A stretch of 64,000 nucleotides of DNA from Choricystis sp. odSpoLacu1 (GCA_958009055.1 OY253661.1:611009-675008); one strand, 5' to 3'. Numbered from the stretch's first letter, positions 1 through 11,829 are shown. Translations and numbers: made by a program. Notes: a model not told the origin generated them from the sequence alone.

Positions 1-1
1 G

Positions 2-355
2 GCCGACGCGGTGGCCCTCGCGCGCCTGTGGTCCCTAGTCGCCAAAATGGGGGCCGCCGCCGATGGAGACGAATATGCAGCCCGGTCTGCGCGAGTGGCC
101 ACCGCGGCAGCCGCTCTGGAGGCGCGTGTGGCGGCAGCAGCAGCGCTGGTCGATGGCTTTGCGCGGGTCGCGCGGCGGATCGAGATCGAGGTCGAACTGG
201 ACGATGTGGCCACGACGACAGCCACGGCCTCCGCCTACGTGGCAGCTGCAGTGGATGCCGACATTGCGGCCATGGTGGAGCTGGAGGCGGAGGCGGAGGA
301 GGCGGCGAGCGCGGCGGCGGCCGCGGACGAGGTAGAAAGGTTGCTGCGCAGTTGA
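2..355 (+). CDS. 3' end of an unidentified alanine-rich protein (5' partial)
   Basis: The frame is open from the first bases of the window to a TGA at 353-355, so this is the C-terminal ~117 residues of a gene or exon starting to the left. The visible part is rich in Ala, Glu, Asp and Val with regular heptad-like spacing, and ends in a long Glu/Ala run. This suggests an alpha-helical or coiled-coil tail. I do not recognise the family. A GA dinucleotide tract follows the stop at 370-394. The alternative is chance open frame in GC-rich DNA. The acidic composition and the stop shortly before the next gene favour real coding sequence, but only moderately. Confidence 0.5.
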   Translation, partial: ADAVALARLWSLVAKMGAAADGDEYAARSARVATAAAALEARVAAAAALVDGFARVARRIEIEVELDDVATTTATASAYVAAAVDADIAAMVELEAEAEEAASAAAAADEVERLLRS

Positions 356-369
356 CGTGAGCGAGTGTT

Positions 370-394
370 GAGAGAGAGAGAGAGAGAGAGAGAG
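370..394. repeat. (GA)n microsatellite
   Basis: About 12 uninterrupted GA units, 15 bp after the stop of the first gene. Similar short GA tracts follow several other stop codons and 5' splice sites in this window. Confidence 0.9.
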
Positions 395-594
395 TGGTGT
401 TTTGATTGTTTGAGTGGTTCACTTGATGCAACAAGCAACATGCAACAAGCAGAAAGGCAACTGTTTTAGAATTTCGATGCTGGCGGGGAGGCGTTGGGTC
501 AAAATGGGTTTGCAGCCACGAAAAGCACACACTCGGAGGCGTCGACATTTTTTTGCTCGAATTGCGAGCGTCCCTCCCCTCCCCTCCTGCCATA

Positions 595-1256
595 ATGGAC
601 GCAGCCCGCGTCGAGCTGGACGCCTTCGTCTCATCGTGTTTGCGGGACGGCGTGCTGGACGACCAGTTTTGCCAGCTGCTGGCACTGCAGGTTCGTGTTG
701 TGTGTGCGTGGGGGTGGTGGTTTGGTGGCTGCTCAGGGCGGCCCGCGTTTGTGGGAGCGTGCATTCGTACAGGTGTGGTCCCAATGCCACGTTTTGTGGT
801 GAGGGCAGAGAGGCACTGGGCGGGCATGCGCCTGTTGTTGCGTTTCCACGCTCCTCTCCCCGTCCCTCTCCCTCCGCCCCAACCCACCCTCACCCCCACC
901 CCCCCTCTCCACAGGACGACACCAACCCCGACTTTGTGGCCGAAGTCGCCACCCTCTACTTTTCCGACACGGGGGACAAGCTGGCCCGCCTGGCGGCCGC
1001 CCTGGCCCCCGGCGCACCACCCTGCGACCTGGCCGCCGTCGACGCGGCCGCGCACCAGCTGAAAGGCGCGTCCGCCTCCTTTGGCGCGGCCGCCGTGGCG
1101 CACGCGTGTGCTGCGGCCCGGCTGGCGGCCGCCAATGGGGATGCGGCGGGGGCGGCGGCGGGGGTGAATGCAGCAGTTGTTGCGTTTGACGCGCTGCGTT
1201 CCCGCATGGAGACCTACAGCGGCATCGACGCCCGGTTGAGGGCGGCACGAGGGTGA
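595..1256 (+). CDS. Histidine-containing phosphotransfer protein (AHP-type)
   Basis: Two exons, 595-690 and 915-1256, joined in phase 0 at GT/AG sites, give 145 residues, the usual size of a plant AHP. The junction reads LLALQ|DDTNPDFVAEV, which matches the AHP pattern of a short N-terminal helix, then D-x-x-NPDFV-x-EV. The phospho-accepting His lies in HQLKGASASFG (His79 by my count), the HPt signature. In multistep phosphorelays such proteins carry phosphate from hybrid histidine kinases to response regulators, moving between cytosol and nucleus. The start was chosen as the first ATG after a pyrimidine-rich leader. No kinase or regulator lies next to it. Function is certain at family level, specific pathway unknown. 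Confidence 0.93.
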
Positions 1257-1347
1257 GAGAGAGATAATGTGATATTTGGGTGTGTGCATCTTGGGTGTGT
1301 GATGAACGTGTGTGCTTTCAAACATCACTTTTTTTTTTTCACTCTCT

Positions 1348-4035
1348 TCACGCGCCGCGCTTTGCTTCAGCCGCAAACTCACTCGCCACTCTGTCCAGCA
1401 CGTCCGCCTGCACGCTGCCCAGGGCGGCCTCGATACTCTGCATGCTCTGCAGCCCCAGGGAGGGGGCGGGCGGGGGGGTGGGGCCGCCCACACCGTCCAC
1501 CGCGTCTCCGCTGCCGCCCGCGCGCACAAACGGCGACTCGTTGGCACCCCCACCCCCACCACCCTCGGTGACGAGCGCCCCCGACAACGCGCCCGGCAGC
1601 ACGGGCGGAGGCCCCATGTCGGCCGACATGGCGGAGGGCAGGGCGAGGGAGCCCACGCCCGCAGAGTGCATGCGCGCGATGTCGTCGCGCAGCGCCCCCG
1701 AAAAGAGGGGGGCGAGGCCGGAGGGAGTCGGCCCGCCCAGGGAGGCGCCCGGGCCCAGGCCGAGGGAGGGCAGGGGACCGCCCAGGGAGGCGGCTGCGGC
1801 TGCGGCTGCCGCCGCCGACGGCGCGCCGGGGGGCGCTGCACCGACAGCCGCAAACGGCGACGGGCGGCACGCCGCGCCATCGACGACCGTGCCTCCCCCC
1901 GCCCCCGCGCGCGGCGCAAAGGCGGAGGCCGAGGGCGCGATTCCCGGGGGGGGCGGCATCAGGGGGGCGGGCGGGGGCGGCATGGCGGGGGCGGCGGCGG
2001 CAGCGGCCGCCGCTGCCGCGGCAGCCGCGGCCGCGCGCCGCGCCGACGTGCGCCCCGCCCCGCCTCCCGCCCCCAGCCCGCCCCCCCCCGCCGCCACAAA
2101 CGCGTCCGAGTCGGCGGGGTGGATGGCCCACCCCGGGTGGCCGGGCTGCCACCACGCGGCCGCCGCGCGCGGGCGCAGCCCGCGGACGGCGTCGCGTTGG
2201 GCGGGGGAGAGCTGCGCCGTCAGCGTTGCCTCCAGCCCGCCTGAAGGGCCGGGAGCCACAAGGCCCAGGGGGCGGTCCAGGTCGACGTCGCCCAGGCGGG
2301 CGGCGAAGAGCAGGCCCTGGGTCGCACCCGGCGGCGCACCACCGGACGCGTCGCGCGGCGCGCCCGGCCCGGGAGGGTCCGCGTACCACACGCGCGCCCT
2401 CGAGTCGGCGACGACGGCGCGCAGGGCATGGTCGCGGGCGTCGTCCCACTTTTCTTTGGACAGTTTGAGGACCTGGGGAGACAAGAGGTGTGGGAGCGTT
2501 TTGTCTTTGTTTTTTTCGCGCGCTCTCACCACCACCCACCCTCTCTCTTTCTCTCACCTGCTGCAGCTTCTGCCTCAAATGACCATCCCCCTCCGCCAGC
2601 AGCGCCAACCGCCTGAACTGGCCCACGGATTCCACACAGTTGTCGGGGACGCGCGCGTCCACACCGACCGCGGCAGCAGACCCCACAATGTCCTGCAGCT
2701 TTTTGACCGTCTCCTTGCCCATGTGCTCCAGCTTGGACACGTGGTCGTCCACGTTGGGAATCTCCACCTTGCCCGCGGTGCGGGTGCGGCGGGTGGCCAC
2801 GACAAAGCCTTCCGAGACGGCGTGGCGGGCGGGGGGCGCCCCCCCCTTGGCGCCGCACGCGGCCGCGACAGCGCGGACGAGCAGGCGGAACGGGGGCTTG
2901 CGCCCCGACAGCAGGGCTTCTGATGAGTCGGTGACGTGCAGGTCGGGCAGGGGGGCGGTGCCGCCTGTCAGGTGCAGGGTGACGCGGCCGTCGGCCGCGT
3001 GGCCGCCCCCCGCGCCCGCGCCGAGCAGGGGGGCCCCTTTGTTGTTCAGCAGCAGGACGGCGGCATCCAGGTCGGTGCCACGCTCAGCGCCCGCCTCCAG
3101 GCAGCGGGCGTCGTACGCGTTGCCGTCCAGGACGCAGACCTCCAGGTGGCACCCCGCGAGCGCGTCGGGGGGGGCGGGCAGGCCGGTGGCGCGGTCGATG
3201 ACTTCGACGCGGATGGGGGCGTCGCACTTGGCGCGCAGGACGTCGTTGACGAGGTACTGGTGGGGTGCGTCGGTGTGGGGAAACAAGGGTGAGGGGAGGG
3301 CGACAGGTTTTGTTGCTCTTCCCCCCCCTCTTTCTCCCCCCCACACACTCACCTTGGTCGCAAAGTTGACGGAGCAGCGCCGGCGCGGGTTGTGCTCGCA
3401 CAGGGCGCACTGGGCGTCCAGGCAGCCGAGCGACCTGTGGGGAAGAAGAAAGGAGGAAAGGAAAAAACACAAGAGGGTGAGACGCGCACACACACCCCGC
3501 TTTCCACCCAAAACAAACCCACCACACAACACATCCAAACTCACAAGCAGTCATGCCGGAACACGAGCTGCAGCTCGCGCGCCTCCCCCCCCCGCCCGCG
3601 CTCGGGCAGGGGCAGGCGCGAGATCGCGGCCGCGGCAGCCGACCGCACGTCCGCGGGGCCCAGGCTGGGGCAGGCGCGAGCGGCAAAGGCGCCCGCAAAC
3701 TGGACGAGGCGGGCTCGGACGTAGTCCTGAAGAGGGTGGGGGGAGAGGAGAACGTGGGTGAAATGCAAGCGGCATTGTAGCGGTGCGCGCGCGCGGCGGT
3801 GGGCCTCTCGGCGCGCCCCCGCCAAGCGCTGGCGCCCGCCTCGGCGGCAGATGGCAGCATGTGCGCGCGTGCAGTTGTGCAGCGGGCGTGGTCCCTTGGC
3901 GAGCAGGGGAGGCGTGGACAGAGCCCAAAGCGCGCGTGATTTTGGGACGACGCGCGCACGCACGCTGCTCACCTCCAGCACGCGCTGCGGCACGCCCTCC
4001 AGCTCGGGTGGGAGCCGGACGGCTCTGTCGCTCAT
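1348..4035 (-). CDS. CBP60-like (calmodulin-binding protein 60 family) protein
   Basis: Five exons in order: 4035-3973, 3726-3545, 3434-3353, 3256-2558 and 2472-1348, all with consistent phases, giving 716 residues. The central part resembles the CBP60 DNA-binding region: an [10 protein letters not shown] segment, a beta-rich stretch with [20 protein letters not shown], then [20 protein letters not shown] and [15 protein letters not shown], which match the 'LNDEVWRLDKIGKDG' and 'MWESTVEHAKTCV' blocks of land-plant CBP60s as I remember them. The last exon is a long Ala/Gly/Pro-rich low-complexity tail. A cysteine cluster ([17 protein letters not shown]) sits before the core and is not something I associate with CBP60. 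Land-plant members are Ca/calmodulin-linked transcription factors in immunity. The role in an alga is unknown. The weakest point is remote homology judged by eye. Confidence 0.7.
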
Positions 4036-4188
4036 GATGAGTGTGTGGGATGGGGGGAGGGAGGTTGCGTTTGCGAAAAGCAAAACGAGAGTGACAACGT
4101 CAAACCCTCACAAAACTCTTGCGTGGCGCCCATTTTTCGCCGCCCGCGGCCCCTTCTGTCCACGACACACTCCTCTCCATTGCCCAGC

Positions 4189-5670
4189 ATGGCTCACCCC
4201 CCACCCGCCACCGTCATCGTGCACCCCCTCGTCCTGCTGTCCGTGGTGGACCACTGGCGCCGCTCCGCGCGCGACACGCGCAAGCGCGTCGTCGGCGTGC
4301 TGCTGGGGGAGAGGGTGGGGACGGGGGCCGCGGCGCGGGTGGATGTGACCAACTCGTTTGCGGGTGAGTGTGGGGGAGATGAGGGGGTGGAGAGGGGCGG
4401 CACAACACACCGCCGCTCGCCCCAATCCCGATGCGCGCACGAAAAAGCGAAGAGCACATGCGCTCCCCAGGCTGGCGCGCCGCCCCCGCGACCCTTGCTG
4501 TTAGCGCAGGCTGTTGATAGAGCGTATGTGTGGCGTGTGGAGGACGAACGGAGGGTCGCGCGGGATGAGGGCGGGCGCTCGCTGTTCAGACATCAGAACA
4601 CCCGATCGGGGGCAGCGGGCGCTCTGCCCCTCCCTGTCGGCCCCACTCTCACCCTCCAACACACCTACACCCACACCCACCACACACAGTCCCCTTTGAG
4701 GAGGATGAACGCGACCCCGCCGTCTGGTTCTTCGACCACTCGTACGCAGAGGCGATGCTCGCCATGTTCCGCAAGGTCAACGGTGAGTATTGTTGTGTGC
4801 TGTGCGAGAGAGAGAGACAGAGAGAGAGCCCGTGTTTGAGTTGGGGACGAAAAAAAAAAACGACCAAAAAAACCCTAACAAAACCCATTTTTCCCCTCCC
4901 CTCCAGCCCGGGAGCGCGTCGTCGGCTGGTACTCCACCTCTCCCCGCCTCACCCCCGCCGACATGGCCATCCACGATGTGGTGTCCCGGCTGACCCCCTC
5001 CCCCATCCTGCTGACGTGTGCTGCTGCCCCCGCTGACGTGGCGGCCGCAGGCGCGGGCGGGCGGCTGACCGCCGCCTACGCAGCAATCGACGCTGCCCGG
5101 GAGGACGGCTCCCGCGCCGGCACGCGCGAGTTTGTGACGGTGCCGACTGAAGTCGGGGCCACAGAGGCGGAGGAGGTGGGCGTCGAACACTTGTTGCGCG
5201 ACGTTCGCGACGGTGGCGGCCCGGGCGGCGGCGTGCACGGCGCGCGCACCCCGGGAGGCGACGCCGCCGCCCTGGCCACCGGCGTCGCAGGGCTGGCGTC
5301 TCGGCTGACGGCGGCGGCCGCCTATGCTGATGCTGTGGCGGCGGGCACGCTACCCCCAAACCATGACATCATCGCTGATCTCCAATCCGCCCTCAACGAC
5401 GCCCCCTCCCTCTCCGGCGGTGGCGGCGACGCCGTGGCCGCCGCCCTGGGCGCCCGCGCCAATGACGGCGCCCTGGCCACGTACGTGGGGGCGGCGGTGC
5501 GGGCGGTGCTGGCGCTGCACGCGCTGGTGGACAACCGGGAGGCGGCGGCCGCGGCGGCGGCCGCGGCGGCGAGCAAGGGGGACGCGGCCAAGGCGGCCGA
5601 CGGCGACAAGGGCGACAAGGGCGCTGCTGTCGACGGCGACAAAGAGAACACGGCGGTCAAGAAGGAGTGA
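4189..5670 (+). CDS. RPN8: 26S proteasome regulatory subunit RPN8 (PSMD7)
   Basis: Exons 4189-4363, 4690-4782 and 4907-5670 give 343 residues, close to the usual ~310-330. The N-terminal MPN domain is unmistakable: [49 protein letters not shown] and [13 protein letters not shown]. The catalytic JAMM zinc ligands are absent, as expected for RPN8, which is the inactive partner of RPN11 in the lid of the 19S particle. [14 protein letters not shown] further on is another hallmark. The C-terminus is a Lys/Ala/Asp-rich tail ending in KKE. The gene is divergent from the CBP60-like gene with a shared upstream region of only 153 bp (4036-4188). Confidence 0.97.
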
Positions 5671-7498
5671 GAGAGGGGGTTGGGGTGGGTGCGCCTCTGT
5701 TTCGTTTAACAAACGCAGTTTTTCTTCTTCTTCTCGCCCGACCACACTTTCCCCTCAATTTCGGCTCGCCCCACCCCGAGAAACAACGTGCCTGTGCTCG
5801 ACGCCGTCGACCAGGTCACCGGGTGGCCATGTGACACGTGCTCGCCAGCGCGCTGCGCCAGGTGAAACGGCACGCAACGTGTTTTTGGATTCTTTGTTTC
5901 CCAGCTCCCCCCCCCCGCTCTCCCTTCTTTGTCTTGTGTAGTTGTGATGGGGTTTTTCCCTTTTTCTCTGTTTTACAAAAAAAAACGTCGCCCGACGTGT
6001 GTGGGGTTGGTGTGGCCGCCCACCCACCCGCCTTCCTGCGCGCGCCCGCGCGCGCTGGGGGCGCCTTTCCGCCCCACACAGCACACAGTGTGCTGGAGCG
6101 GTGGGGGGGATGGCGCGTGTGCGTGCTCATGCTACTGCAGTCGCACCGACGTGGGGTGAGTGCGGGGGTAGAGGGAGGGAGTGCGTGTGTGCGTTGTGTG
6201 ATTGAGATGGAAAGCGGGGGGGGCCCAGCGCGCGCGGTGAACGCGCGCGCGGGTGGTTCCCTCGGTGCCGTCCCGTCCCTCCCACACGGTCCAGCGCCAC
6301 AAGGGGCACTGGGCGGGTGTGTGTGAGTGTGTGTGTGTGTGTGCGTGGTGTGCAGTCGTTCCCGTCCCACCCCCGCGTGAGCACACGCGGCCCAGAGGCC
6401 GCGGTGCGTGTGGTGCGGGGGTGAGGGGATGTGGGAAGGCCCCCCTTCCCAAACCAACGGTCGGGGGCGGGCGAGGAAGCGCCCACCCCGGGTGTGTGTC
6501 ACCGTGTGTTTGGAAGGGGGGCACGCAGATCGGCGAGCGGCAGTCGTGGGGGTGGGGGTGGGGTGTGTGTGTGGATTTTTCGATTCTATTTTATAAGAGG
6601 AGAAAAGGAGGCGAGTCGGCAACACGCGCGGCGTGGCGCGGCGTGTGCGGGCGGGGGGGCGGCAACACCCTGCCACAGGTTCGGGACGGAAGGAAAAAGG
6701 AGTGTGTGATACGCGCGGGTGGGCGCGTATTTTTTTTTGAAAGGGGTCCAAGGGTGGGGAGGGAACAGCAAACAAAAGATGTGACGTGCTAAACGTGCTT
6801 CGGGGGGGCGGTGTGTGTGGGGTGCAAAGAGTGGCCAAAAAAGGGGGGTGGGGTTAAAAGTTGCCACAGGGCGGGGTGGGGTGTGTGTGCGCGTGTGCCT
6901 CGAAACAAACAAGCAAAAACACGCCACGAAAAGAAGTCGGCTCAGCAGCGCGGGGGAGGGAGGGTGGGTGTGTGGGCATCCAGGCGCGCCGGCTCTAAGG
7001 ATGGGGGGGTCAAGTGTGTGTGTAGATGGCGGGTAGGGAAGCACGGGCTTGTCGGGGCAAAAGGGGGCGGGGGGGACACCACATGCAGGATAAACACAAG
7101 GGCACACAAAAGCGGGCGAGGGTGGTGAAAAAAAAAATATGTCGGCACACGGACAAAAATCCCAGGGGGAGAAGGGGCGTGGGGTTGAAGGCGGGGTGCA
7201 AACAAAAGCGGCGCGCGTCACCGACGACGACGACAGGTGGGTGGGTGCGTGGGGGCGTCGCGCGAGGCTCACAATGCACACGCGCACGCCACGCGCACGG
7301 CCCACACCACGGCCGTCGTCGTCGGGACCAGCGCCGGCAGCGACAAGGCGGCATGATAAGTATGTTTTTTTTAAAAAAAAGGAGGGGAGGAAAGGCGGGG
7401 TTGTCGGTCTCCTTCTTCCTTGCTCGCTCCCCTCTCTTTTTCGTCTTCGATGTGTGTGTTGGTGTTGTGTGAGGACCGTGAGCCACGCACCACCTCCT
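5671..7498. other. Gene-free G/T-rich island between convergent genes
   Basis: This 1.8-kb stretch separates the 3' end of RPN8 from the 3' end of the PPR gene. I see no recognisable protein, tRNA or spliceosomal RNA in it. From about 6000 to 7150 the plus strand is strongly G- and T-biased with runs of GTGTGT (for example 6318-6344), G tracts and A tracts. Open frames here translate to low-complexity Pro/Thr/His or Gly/Val/Cys strings, as expected from such repeats. It is the longest gene-free stretch before the telomere. Confidence 0.7.
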
Positions 7499-10400
7499 TC
7501 AATAATAGCCACCGCCAAACAGGGACGCCACCGCGCCCCCGCCATCGTGCGCGGGGGGCGGCGGCGGCGGCGTGCCGTACAGCGGGGCGGGCGCGCTGCC
7601 GCCGCAGCCCGCCTGGCGGGCGATGATGCGGGCGGTCAGGGCTTCGGCGGCGGCCAGGGCGGGGGTGCCGGCCTCCGTGTAGCCGGTGAGGGAGGCGAGG
7701 GCGGACGGCCACGCGGGCAGCGCGCCCACCGCGCGCCGCCCGGCCGCCATCAGGGCGGCCGCCACGAGGGAGGGACGCTGCTGGGCAAGCACGACGTCGC
7801 GCAGGGCGTCGCTGGCAGCTGCGAAAGCGGCGCCCGCGGCTGCGCGGCGGGAGGCGGGGTCTGCGACGTCGGCGCCGAGGCGCGTGGCATAAAGTGCCAG
7901 CCAGTCCAGCGCAGGAGCGGCATCCACGTCGCCGTGCACGCAGGCGGCCACGTTGGCCTCCATGCGCTCCAGGGCGGCGGGGGGGTAGAGGGCGGCGGCA
8001 GCGGCCAGGGCGAGGGGGGGTTCGGGGCCGCGCCCAGGCGCGCGCGCCGCGACGCGTAGGCACGCCGCCACAAACAGCGAGTGCAGCTGCCCCGTGACGC
8101 CGCGAACGCCGGTGGCCATGACGCGGTCCATGAGGCCGACGGCGGCGTGCAGGGCGGCGGGGGAGGCGCCCAGGGCGGCGGCCGCGTGGGCGGCGGCCGC
8201 GACCAGGCCGTCGCGCTGTTGCAGGTAGAGCGGGGCGGCGGCCGCCAGGGAGGTCAGGGAGGATGCGTGGCGGGCTTCGACTGCTGCCAGGGCGGCGTGT
8301 GCGGCGGCGGCTTCTGCGGCGGCGGCGGCGGCCGCGTCCGCGCACTCGGCGGTGGGCGTGTCTGCGCGCGCGGCGCCCGCGCCGCCGCCGCCACCGCACA
8401 CGGCGTCGTGGTACGCGTCAAAGGCGGGGGACAGCAACCACTTGCGCAGGACGGGGGCGGGCGCCTCCAGCCGCCCCGTGCGCGCGTGGTCGGGGGCGGC
8501 GCGGAAGGGCGCGCCGCCGCCGGCCAGCGTGGCGGCCACCGCGTCGCGAACCGTGGCCGCATGCCCCTGGGCGCGCGCGTGTTCACCGCCTCCATTGACG
8601 AGCACCACTTTGCGGGCGGCGTCCAGGGAGCAGGGTGGGGGGGGGACGCCAGCGCCCGAGCCAGCGAGCGCGCCGCGCGCGGCCGCCGCGGCTGCCGCGC
8701 GCTCAGACCGCAGCCACGCCGCCGCCCCCAGCACGGCTGCACCCGCAGTCAACGCCTGGACATCCACTTTGAGGGTGCCCTTTTTGACGAGCTCGGCGGG
8801 AGGGGGGAGAGCGCCTGCTGCGAGTGCCGCGCCGTGCAGCGACGCGGCTTTCGCGCGCGCCCACGCCACGCCCGTCGCCCACAGCGTGTCGACCACGCTG
8901 GACACGACGGCCGCGTGCGCGGTGCAGCCCGCAGCCAGCATGGCTTCATAGGTGGCGGCCGCGTCCGCCCAGGCGCCCGCCTTCTTGTAGGCGCGGATGA
9001 GGTTGGCGTGGGAGACAGCGTCGGGGACGACGCCCGCGTCGGCCATCGCGTCGAAGGCGGCGCGCGCGCGGCCCGCCTCTCCACCGTGCGCACACGCTGC
9101 AATGACGGAGTTGAAGGCGGCTGCATCAGCGGGGACGCCCGCGGCGCGCATGCGGTCAAACAGGCCGGACGCCGCGTCCCAGTGGCCCGCTTTTTCGCAG
9201 GCGGCCAGCGCGCCGCCATACGCGGCGCGCGCGCCCGCCGTGTCGGCATCAGTCGGCGGAATCGCAGCCGCCACCGCGTCCAAGCCGGCATCGTCTCGCC
9301 CGACTGCCGTCAACAGGGCGGTGAACATCTTGGTGTTGGGGGGCACGCCGTCGGCCGCCATGCGCCGGTAAACCGCCAACGCGCGCCGCGCGTCGCCGCC
9401 GCGCGATGCGCACACCAGGGCCGCGTTGTAAGCAGGGGCGTCCAGGGGGGACAGAGGCGGGGGTTCTCCGGTGGGAGGTGGCGGCGGCGGCCTGGGCGCG
9501 GTTTCGCCGTCGCCGTGGGGAACGCGCGGCAACCCCGGCGCGCGCGCCACGACACGCAAATCGTCCAGCGCGGCCAGCGCCACGTCAGCCGCCCCAGCGC
9601 GCGCCGCCACATCCACCAACGCGCGCACAGAGGGCGGGTGGCGGGGGGCTCCCGCAGCAGCCAGCGCGGCGTGCGCTTCACACGCGAGCGGCGCGTCGCC
9701 CGCACGGAGCGCGGCCCTCAACAGCGCGGCCGCTGCGCCGCCGCCGTCGGCCAGGCCGCGCGACCGCATCTCGGCCACCAGGTCCAGGGCTTGGCGCAGT
9801 TGTTGCCAGCCGCCGCAGGCGTCCACCATGGCTACATAGGCGGGGGCGGTGGCGAGGCGGGCGGGGGGGGTGCCCGGCGGCGCGCGGCGTGCCCAGTCGA
9901 AGAGTTGCCACGCGCGGAAGGCGGCACCGCCCGCGGCTAACAGGGCCAGGGCATCCGCAAAGGCGGCCGGGTCCAGGGACGCCAGGGTGGAGGGGGGCAG
10001 GGCGTGCTCGAGGGCGGTGCCCGCGTCGGCGTCGAGGGGGAGGCGGTCGATGATGGCGCGAACGTCAGCAGCTGATGGAGGTGGAGGGGGGGGAGGCACC
10101 CCCCCGCCTCCATTCAGCGTGGCACAACCCTCATTGGGCGGCCTCGGCGGCGTGCCGGCGGGCCGGCCAAAGGCGGCCAGCACGGACGCGAGCGGCGCGG
10201 TGGACGGCGTGGCGCCACCCGCAAGTGCGCTGCTCGCGGCCGCGGCAGCCGCGTCGCCTGCCGCCCACAGTTCGGCGAGGCCGGTGGCTGAGCCCGAGGC
10301 AGCAGGGGCGCGCCGCCCGGGAGGAGGCACGGGCGCCCCGCCCAGCAGGTCGGCGAGGGAGCCAGAGCCTGCGGAACCCGGGAGGGGGCCCGCGCCCGCG

Positions 10401-11224
10401 CTTGCCGACCGCTCGGGCACCGCGCGCGAGGCGGAGGGTGGCGGGGGAGGCGCCAGGTCGGAGGCGTCACCACCGTCCTGCCCGAACGCGGCCAGCGCGG
10501 CCAGGCGGGCGGTGAGGGAGTCGGTGGCGGCGGCGACCGCGTCGGGGGGCGACGCCGCCGCGCGCGCGCCCGCGTCGGCCGCGGTCACCGCCGCCGCCAG
10601 CGCGTCGCTCGACAGCTCCCACTCGGGGGCGGCGGGGCCAACGCCGCCCGCGGACGACGTGCCGGACGACAGGGCGGACACGGGCGACCCCGCCGAGTCG
10701 CGCGAGGCGGCGAGCTGGGTGTGAGGTGGGTGTGTGGTGGGTGAGTGTGTGTGGGGGGGGGGGACCGCGCGCGTGGTGGTGAGGGGGGGCGCGCGGTCGA
10801 AATTCGAGACGTGCTCTGTGGGCCCCCGCGCACGCCCCTGCCCACCGCCGCCGCAAGCATCCACCCGTGCCAATCACAGACACCCCTCTGCCGTCGACGG
10901 AGGCAGCGCCGAGGCGGCGCCGTGAGCAGGGCGCCCCGCCCCAACACACAGCGCGGTCCGCAGGGGGGGGGGGGGGGCGCGACGGCGCGCAGGTGCACAT
11001 TCGGCTCTGCACACCCACCAAACGGCGCCCTCGCCCTCTTCCCTGCCCCTCACCTGGTTGGCACCCTCCAGGCACAGCCCGCCCACGGCGGGCGCGCCCC
11101 CCGGCGGCGACGCAAACGGCGTCGCGCGCGCGGGCGCGTGCGCGACCGGGTCGCCCGCCACCACGTCGCCCGCCGCGCCGCCGTCTGACGGAGCGGTGGG
11201 GGTGGGTGATTTGTTGGCGTCCAT
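7499..11224 (-). CDS. PPR protein with degenerate SMR and C-terminal cyclin-like region
   Basis: Exons 11224-11054 and 10714-7499 join in phase 0 to give 1128 residues. Residues ~280-695 carry tandem pentatricopeptide repeats, with units such as AAFNSVIAACAHGGEAGRAR and ALAVYRRMAADGVPPNTKMF. Residues ~698-825 resemble an SMR domain (VDVQALTAGAAV, VVLVNGGGEHA, then GRLEAPAPVLRKWL), but the usual DLHG is DVQA and the TGRG loop is NGGG. Residues ~886-1002 (LHSLFVAACLRVAA, YPPAALERMEANVAACVHGD, LDWLALYATRLG) resemble a cyclin box. PPR proteins usually bind organellar RNA. The N-terminus is short and not a clear transit peptide, so location is uncertain. PPR identity is solid; the two C-terminal assignments are by eye. 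Confidence 0.87.
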
Positions 11225-11829
11225 GTCGGGGTGGAGCGGGGGGGACTGATGACAAGGGTGGGGAGGGAGAGAAGGTGAGCGCCGAATAAGGGGACCGGCA
11301 CGAATGCCGGGTCGCCTGCCTGGACGCGGACGAGGGAGGCGGCTGTGTCGCTGCCAACTAGGCGCAGTAGGAGTGGTGCAAGCCGTGCGCGTGCGGGGCG
11401 TGGGGGCCGGCGGGCGCGGGGAGGCGGGGAGGAGGAGGCGGTCCCCCCGCCAGTGACGGCCGGCGCCGCGTGGGCGCCGCGCCTCCTGCGCGTGGCTACT
11501 ACCCGTCGGCGGTGCGGGCGCGGCCCGGGCCGAGCCCCCGGCACAACGTGGCCACGCACCTTCTACAGCGACGGTGGGGGGTGCATCGGGGGGCGGGCGG
11601 GGGCGGGGGCACGGGAGCGCCGCCCGCTTCGAGAATGTGAAACGGTTGTGTCACTGCGTCTAAGCCGTGTACCGCGAAAACGAAAACTCCCACCCTGTTT
11701 GCTTGGCCAAGCCAGCCTTGTTGCAGCGGCCGGTCTATTACACCCAAAACCTCCGTGTCCACACATATCGGTGGTTATCAGTCTGTGCACCCGTGCTCCC
11801 CGGAAAAGAACGACACCCTCCCCTCTCCC
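11225..11829. other. Intergenic: EFR3 3' UTR and upstream region of the PPR gene
   Basis: 605 bp between two minus-strand genes. It should hold the 3' end of the EFR3-like transcript and the promoter of the PPR gene. On the minus strand a TGTAA pentamer lies at 11742-11738, 88 bp after the EFR3 stop. TGTAA is the usual poly(A) signal of Chlamydomonas-type green algae. No gene is seen. Confidence 0.5.

Noticed and set aside
1280..2923. Long plus-strand open frame opposite the CBP60-like gene
   Set aside because: Low-complexity Ala/Pro/Arg translation with no motif; the minus-strand frames contain the conserved blocks and proper splice sites.
5816..6838. Minus-strand open frame in the G/T-rich island
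   Set aside because: The translation is His/Thr/Pro repeats from GT dinucleotides and shows no domain, so it is treated as non-coding.
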